Source: Clostridia bacterium
Lineage (GTDB): Bacteria > Bacillota > Clostridia > Oscillospirales > Butyricicoccaceae
DNA length: 6,684 nucleotides
Direction: 5' to 3'
Assembly: GCA_017552495.1 (NCBI GenBank)
Contig: JAFZPW010000179.1
Location: forward strand, 1-6,684
Shown: positions 3,966 through 6,684 of the stretch, piece after piece
How positions within the stretch are numbered: the stretch's first letter is position 1
Layout of the letters: each line of letters opens with the position of its first letter
Program-made: the position numbers and the translations under genes
Notes under the pieces: generated by a model
The model's input: only the letters and a program-made list of their open reading frames with translations
Told to the model about the DNA's origin: nothing
The model's database searches: none

Positions 3966-5846
3966 ATGTTAGACTTCTTCGCGGGACAATTTGACGTGGC
4001 GGTGGTGGGCGCCGGACACGCGGGAATCGAGGCGGCGCTGGCCTGCGCCCGCCTGGGCTGCCGCACGCTCTGCCTGTGCACCTCGCTGGACGGGGTGGGC
4101 AATATGCCCTGTAACCCCTCCATCGGCGGGACGGCAAAGGGCCAGCTCGTGCGGGAGATCGACGCTCTGGGCGGCGAGATGGCCCGGGCCGCCGACGCCA
4201 CCTGTCTGCAATTCCGGATGCTCAACCGGGGCAAGGGCCCGGCGGTGTTTTCTCCCCGGGCGCAATCCGATCGGATGGCTTATCGGGCCTATATGCGCCG
4301 GGTACTGGAATCCTGCGACGGGCTCTTTCTGACCCAGGGCGAATGCGCGCAGGTGCTCACCGACGACCATCACACCGTCACCGGCATCCGGTTGGTGGGC
4401 GGCGCCCGCTATGATTGCCGCGCCGTGATCCTGGCCACCGGCACCTTTTTGGGGGCCAAGACGTTTACCGGCGAGGTGGTGCGGCACATGGGCCCCGACG
4501 GGATGTATTCCGCCGATCATCTCTCCGAAAGCCTGCGGAACCTGGGTCTGCCGCTGCGCCGCTTTAAGACGGGGACGCCTGCCCGGGTTTCGGGAAAAAG
4601 TCTGGATTTCTCCAAAATGGAGCCCCAGGCCGGCGACTCCGGCGAGACCGGATTTGCCTTCGACCGCACCGAGCCCGCCCGGGGGAACAGCCTGTGCTGG
4701 CTCACCTATACCAACGAAAAAACCCATGCCATCATCCGCGCAGCCTTAGACCGCTCGCCTTTGTTCAGCGGCGAGATCGTAGGCACCGGCCCCCGCTACT
4801 GTCCGTCTATCGAGGACAAAGTGGTGCGGTTTGCCGAGAAAGAGCGGCACCAGCTCTTTCTGGAGCCATGCGGCGAGGGCGGCGACGAATACTATGTGCA
4901 GGGCATGAGCTCCTCCCTGCCTGAGGACGTGCAGCGGGCTTTTCTCCGCACCATCCCCGGACTGGAGCACGTCCATCTTCTCCGCCCGGGCTACGCCATC
5001 GAATACGACTGCGTCGATCCGCTGCGGCTGGACCACCGGCTGGCGGCGCGGGGCTTTGACGGGCTCTTTTGCGCGGGACAGCTCTGCGGCAGCTCTGGCT
5101 ATGAAGAGGCCGCCGCCCAGGGGCTGATCGCCGGCATTAACGCCGCTCGGCTGGTGCAGGGCAAGCCGCCCTTTACCCTGGCCCGGCGGGACGGATACAT
5201 CGGCACCCTCATCGACGATCTGGTGACCCGGGGCACCAACGAGCCCTATCGGATGATGACCTCCCGCAGCGAATACCGCCTGCTCTGCCGGCAGGACAAC
5301 GCCGATCTTCGCCTGATGCCCTACGGACACGCCGTGGGCCTGATCTCCGACGAGCGCCTTGCTGCCATGGAGACCCGTCAGGCCGCCGTAAAAGCGGAGA
5401 TCCGCCGTCTGCAAAAAACCGGCGTCCCCCCCACCGACGCGGTCAACGCCCTTCTTGCGCGCTGCGGCACCGCGCCCCTGACCCTTTCCGGCGCGCCGCT
5501 GGCCGAGCTGCTGCGGCGGCCTCAGTTGGATTACGCCGCCCTCGCTCCCATCGACCCCGACCGACCCGACCTCCCCGCCGCCGTCACCCGGCAGGTGGAG
5601 ATCGAGATCAAATACGAGGGCTATATCCAGCGCCAGCTTAAGGAAATCGAGGAGCAGCGCCGTCTGGAAGACACCCCGCTGCCCCCGGACATCGACTATC
5701 TTTCCATCCGCACCCTGCGCACCGAGGCCCGGCAAAAGCTGGACGCCGTCCGGCCGGAAACCCTGGGACAGGCGGGGCGCATCAGCGGCGTTTCCCCCGC
5801 CGACGTGGGGGCGCTGATGGTATGGCTTTCCCACAACCGCGAATAA
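3966..5846 (+). CDS. mnmG: tRNA uridine-5-carboxymethylaminomethyl synthesis protein MnmG
   Basis: The FAD- and NADH-dependent partner of MnmE in U34 modification. From the ATG at 3966 it has 626 residues, the normal family size. It shows the FAD-binding GAGHAG (15-20), NMPCNPSIGGTAKGQ (46-60) with the conserved cysteine C49, KTGTPARV (201-208), the first signature GPRYCPSIEDKV (275-286) with the second conserved cysteine C279, the second signature AGQLCGSSGYEEAAAQG (370-386), TSRSEYRLLCRQDNAD (432-447), and the C-terminal tRNA/MnmE-binding helical region beginning near IEIKYEGY (546-553). In the second signature a Cys stands where Asn or Thr is usual. A TTG start at 3954 would add four residues, but its ribosome binding site would be only one base away. 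It ends 35 bp before rsmG. Confidence 0.98.
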   Translation: MLDFFAGQFDVAVVGAGHAGIEAALACARLGCRTLCLCTSLDGVGNMPCNPSIGGTAKGQLVREIDALGGEMARAADATCLQFRMLNRGKGPAVFSPRAQSDRMAYRAYMRRVLESCDGLFLTQGECAQVLTDDHHTVTGIRLVGGARYDCRAVILATGTFLGAKTFTGEVVRHMGPDGMYSADHLSESLRNLGLPLRRFKTGTPARVSGKSLDFSKMEPQAGDSGETGFAFDRTEPARGNSLCWLTYTNEKTHAIIRAALDRSPLFSGEIVGTGPRYCPSIEDKVVRFAEKERHQLFLEPCGEGGDEYYVQGMSSSLPEDVQRAFLRTIPGLEHVHLLRPGYAIEYDCVDPLRLDHRLAARGFDGLFCAGQLCGSSGYEEAAAQGLIAGINAARLVQGKPPFTLARRDGYIGTLIDDLVTRGTNEPYRMMTSRSEYRLLCRQDNADLRLMPYGHAVGLISDERLAAMETRQAAVKAEIRRLQKTGVPPTDAVNALLARCGTAPLTLSGAPLAELLRRPQLDYAALAPIDPDRPDLPAAVTRQVEIEIKYEGYIQRQLKEIEEQRRLEDTPLPPDIDYLSIRTLRTEARQKLDAVRPETLGQAGRISGVSPADVGALMVWLSHNRE

Positions 5847-5881
5847 ACTGCCCGCCCCCGGGCCGGCGAAAGGAAAAAAAT

Positions 5882-6598
5882 ATGACGTTTTCCAAAATTG
5901 TAACAGAGGGCTGCGCCCAGTGGGGCCTGTCCGTCACCAACGAGGCCGTTTTCCGCATGGAGAAGTTTTCCGACGCCCTCATCGAAAAAAACCGGGTGAT
6001 GAACCTTACCGCCGTTACCGAGCCGGAGGAAATCGCCCTGCGGCATATGCTGGACTGCCTGTTTTTGCTGACCTGCGCCGATTTTTCCGGCAAACGTGTT
6101 CTGGACGTGGGCTGCGGCGCGGGCTTTCCCACCATGCCGCTGAAGTGCTATGACCCCGCGCTGGACATTACCCCGCTGGACAGCACCGCCAAGCGCATCC
6201 GCTTTCTGGAGGACTGCTGCGCCGAGCTGGACATCCCCGTCACCGCCGTCACCGCCCGCGCCGAGGAATATGTGCGGCAAAAAGGCGTGCGGGAGCGCTT
6301 TGATCTGGTGATTTCCCGCGCTGTGGCGCCTCTCAATGTGCTGGCAGAGCTTTGCCTGCCCTATCTCAAGCCCGGCGGACTCTTTCTGCCCATGAAGAGC
6401 ATGAGTCCCGCGTCGCTGGAGGAGATTGAGCGCGGGCGCCCGGCGCTGCGGGCGCTGGGCGGCGCCATAGAGGGCTCCCGCACCTACTCCATCCGGGGCA
6501 TGGAGCACGAGCACCAGGTGCTTCTCATCCGCAAGCTTTCGCCCACCCCGGGAGAATATCCCCGCCGCTTTGCCAAAATCACGGCAAATCCGCTGTGA
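5882..6598 (+). CDS. rsmG: 16S rRNA (guanine527-N7)-methyltransferase RsmG
   Basis: A 238-residue SAM-dependent methyltransferase that forms m7G527 (E. coli numbering) in the 530 loop of 16S rRNA; loss in other bacteria gives low-level streptomycin resistance. The N-terminal helices carry the family motif NLTAVTEPEE (41-50) and RHMLD (54-58). The SAM site is VLDVGCGAGFP (73-83), then PLDSTAKR (98-105, usually a VDS-like stretch), ISRAVAPL (144-151), the LKPGG turn (162-166) and MK (171-172) at the position of the conserved motif VI lysine. It ends with YPRRFAKITANPL (226-238), the usual YPR tail. The ATG at 5882 follows AAAGGA by 7 bases; an in-frame ATG at 5822 overlaps mnmG and has no family-like sequence. 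It is the last gene of the operon visible. Confidence 0.97.
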   Translation: MTFSKIVTEGCAQWGLSVTNEAVFRMEKFSDALIEKNRVMNLTAVTEPEEIALRHMLDCLFLLTCADFSGKRVLDVGCGAGFPTMPLKCYDPALDITPLDSTAKRIRFLEDCCAELDIPVTAVTARAEEYVRQKGVRERFDLVISRAVAPLNVLAELCLPYLKPGGLFLPMKSMSPASLEEIERGRPALRALGGAIEGSRTYSIRGMEHEHQVLLIRKLSPTPGEYPRRFAKITANPL

Positions 6599-6602
6599 TT
6601 TT
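6575..6602 (+). terminator. Possible terminator overlapping the rsmG stop codon
   Basis: AAAATCAC (6575-6582) pairs with GTGATTTT (6595-6602), and the inner CGG (6582-6584) and CCG (6590-6592) could pair as an alternative. The stem includes the rsmG stop codon and ends in TTTT followed by AATAAC. The low GC content of the stem and the short T-run make it weaker than the other terminators here. Confidence 0.4.
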
Positions 6603-6631
6603 AATAACAAATCGCACTTATTGTAATAAAT

Positions 6632-6646
6632 AATACGATTCGTATT
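6632..6646. repeat. 7-1-7 inverted repeat in the spacer after rsmG
   Basis: AATACGA (6632-6638) and TCGTATT (6640-6646) are perfect inverted repeats around a single T. The 7-1-7 layout is that of Fur-superfamily operators (Fur, PerR, Zur), but the bases do not match a consensus known to me. A second small dyad, TTATT (6618-6622) with AATAA (6625-6629), lies just left. They may serve a gene to the right of the window. Confidence 0.35.
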
Positions 6647-6654
6647 TCTTTTTG

Positions 6655-6684
6655 CAAAAATGCGCTTCCCCCCATAGAGGAAGC
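6655..6684. terminator. Hairpin at the right edge, possible terminator cut by the window
   Basis: GCTTCC (6664-6669) pairs with GGAAGC (6679-6684), whose last base is the final base of the window, around a 9-base loop. It is preceded by CAAAAATGC (6655-6663), so if the sequence beyond the edge reads GCATTTTT the stem would be a strong, possibly two-way terminator. Only the inner stem can be seen. Confidence 0.45.

Noticed and set aside
4746..5834. Leftward open frames opposite mnmG
   Set aside because: They are GC-driven shadows of mnmG with low-complexity Gly/Ala/Arg-rich translations and no motif.
5696..6610. Leftward 304-codon open frame opposite rsmG
   Set aside because: It is antisense to rsmG and the mnmG end; the peptide has no recognisable domain and rsmG has full methyltransferase motifs.
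6630..6657. Leftward promoter TTGCAA-N16-TATTAT after rsmG
   Set aside because: It would read antisense into rsmG with no gene to serve. AT-rich sequence gives such matches by chance.
1..6684. NBS (Noc binding) site ATTTCCCGGGAAAT
   Set aside because: Several CCCGGG cores occur in mnmG and rsmG, but their flanks do not match the arms, so none was annotated.

Overview
The window looks like an origin-proximal housekeeping segment from a GC-rich Bacillota, most likely Clostridia (Oscillospirales-like). The reasons are a Noc/Soj chromosome-segregation pair next to a canonical Bacillus-type parS site, the mnmE-mnmG-rsmG block that sits near the origin in many Firmicutes, strong AGGAGG-type ribosome binding sites, and GC-rich genes separated by AT-rich spacers. 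The family-level placement is inference; the gene identities rest on motifs seen in the translations.

Left part (1-1918) is read leftward. In transcription order it holds mscL (1918-1499) with an intrinsic terminator (about 1452-1484), a spacer of about 380 bp, noc (1116-295), two parS-type palindromes (279-294 perfect, 243-258 with one change), a second terminator (186-219), a promoter (159-187), and the first 42 codons of parA/soj, which runs off the left edge. The noc-soj order matches Bacillus subtilis noc-soj-spo0J, so spo0J (parB) is expected just outside the window.

Right part (about 1991-6602) is read rightward and looks like one operon: mnmE, two small unrecognised two-helix membrane proteins, mnmG and rsmG. 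MnmE and MnmG form the complex that makes the 5-carboxymethylaminomethyl or aminomethyl modification on wobble U34 of certain tRNAs, and RsmG makes m7G in the 530 loop of 16S rRNA. The operon therefore tunes decoding, with two membrane proteins of unknown role inserted in its middle. The mscL and mnmE promoters are back to back in a 136-bp divergent region.

I found no mobile element, CRISPR array, defence system, tRNA or rRNA, and nothing that amounts to a clearly new system. The points most worth a second look are the two small membrane proteins between mnmE and mnmG, the paired parS sites, a Noc-type protein with Noc-like DNA-reading residues but no visible N-terminal membrane helix, and the opposite orientation of the noc-soj and mnmE-mnmG-rsmG blocks compared with B. 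subtilis.
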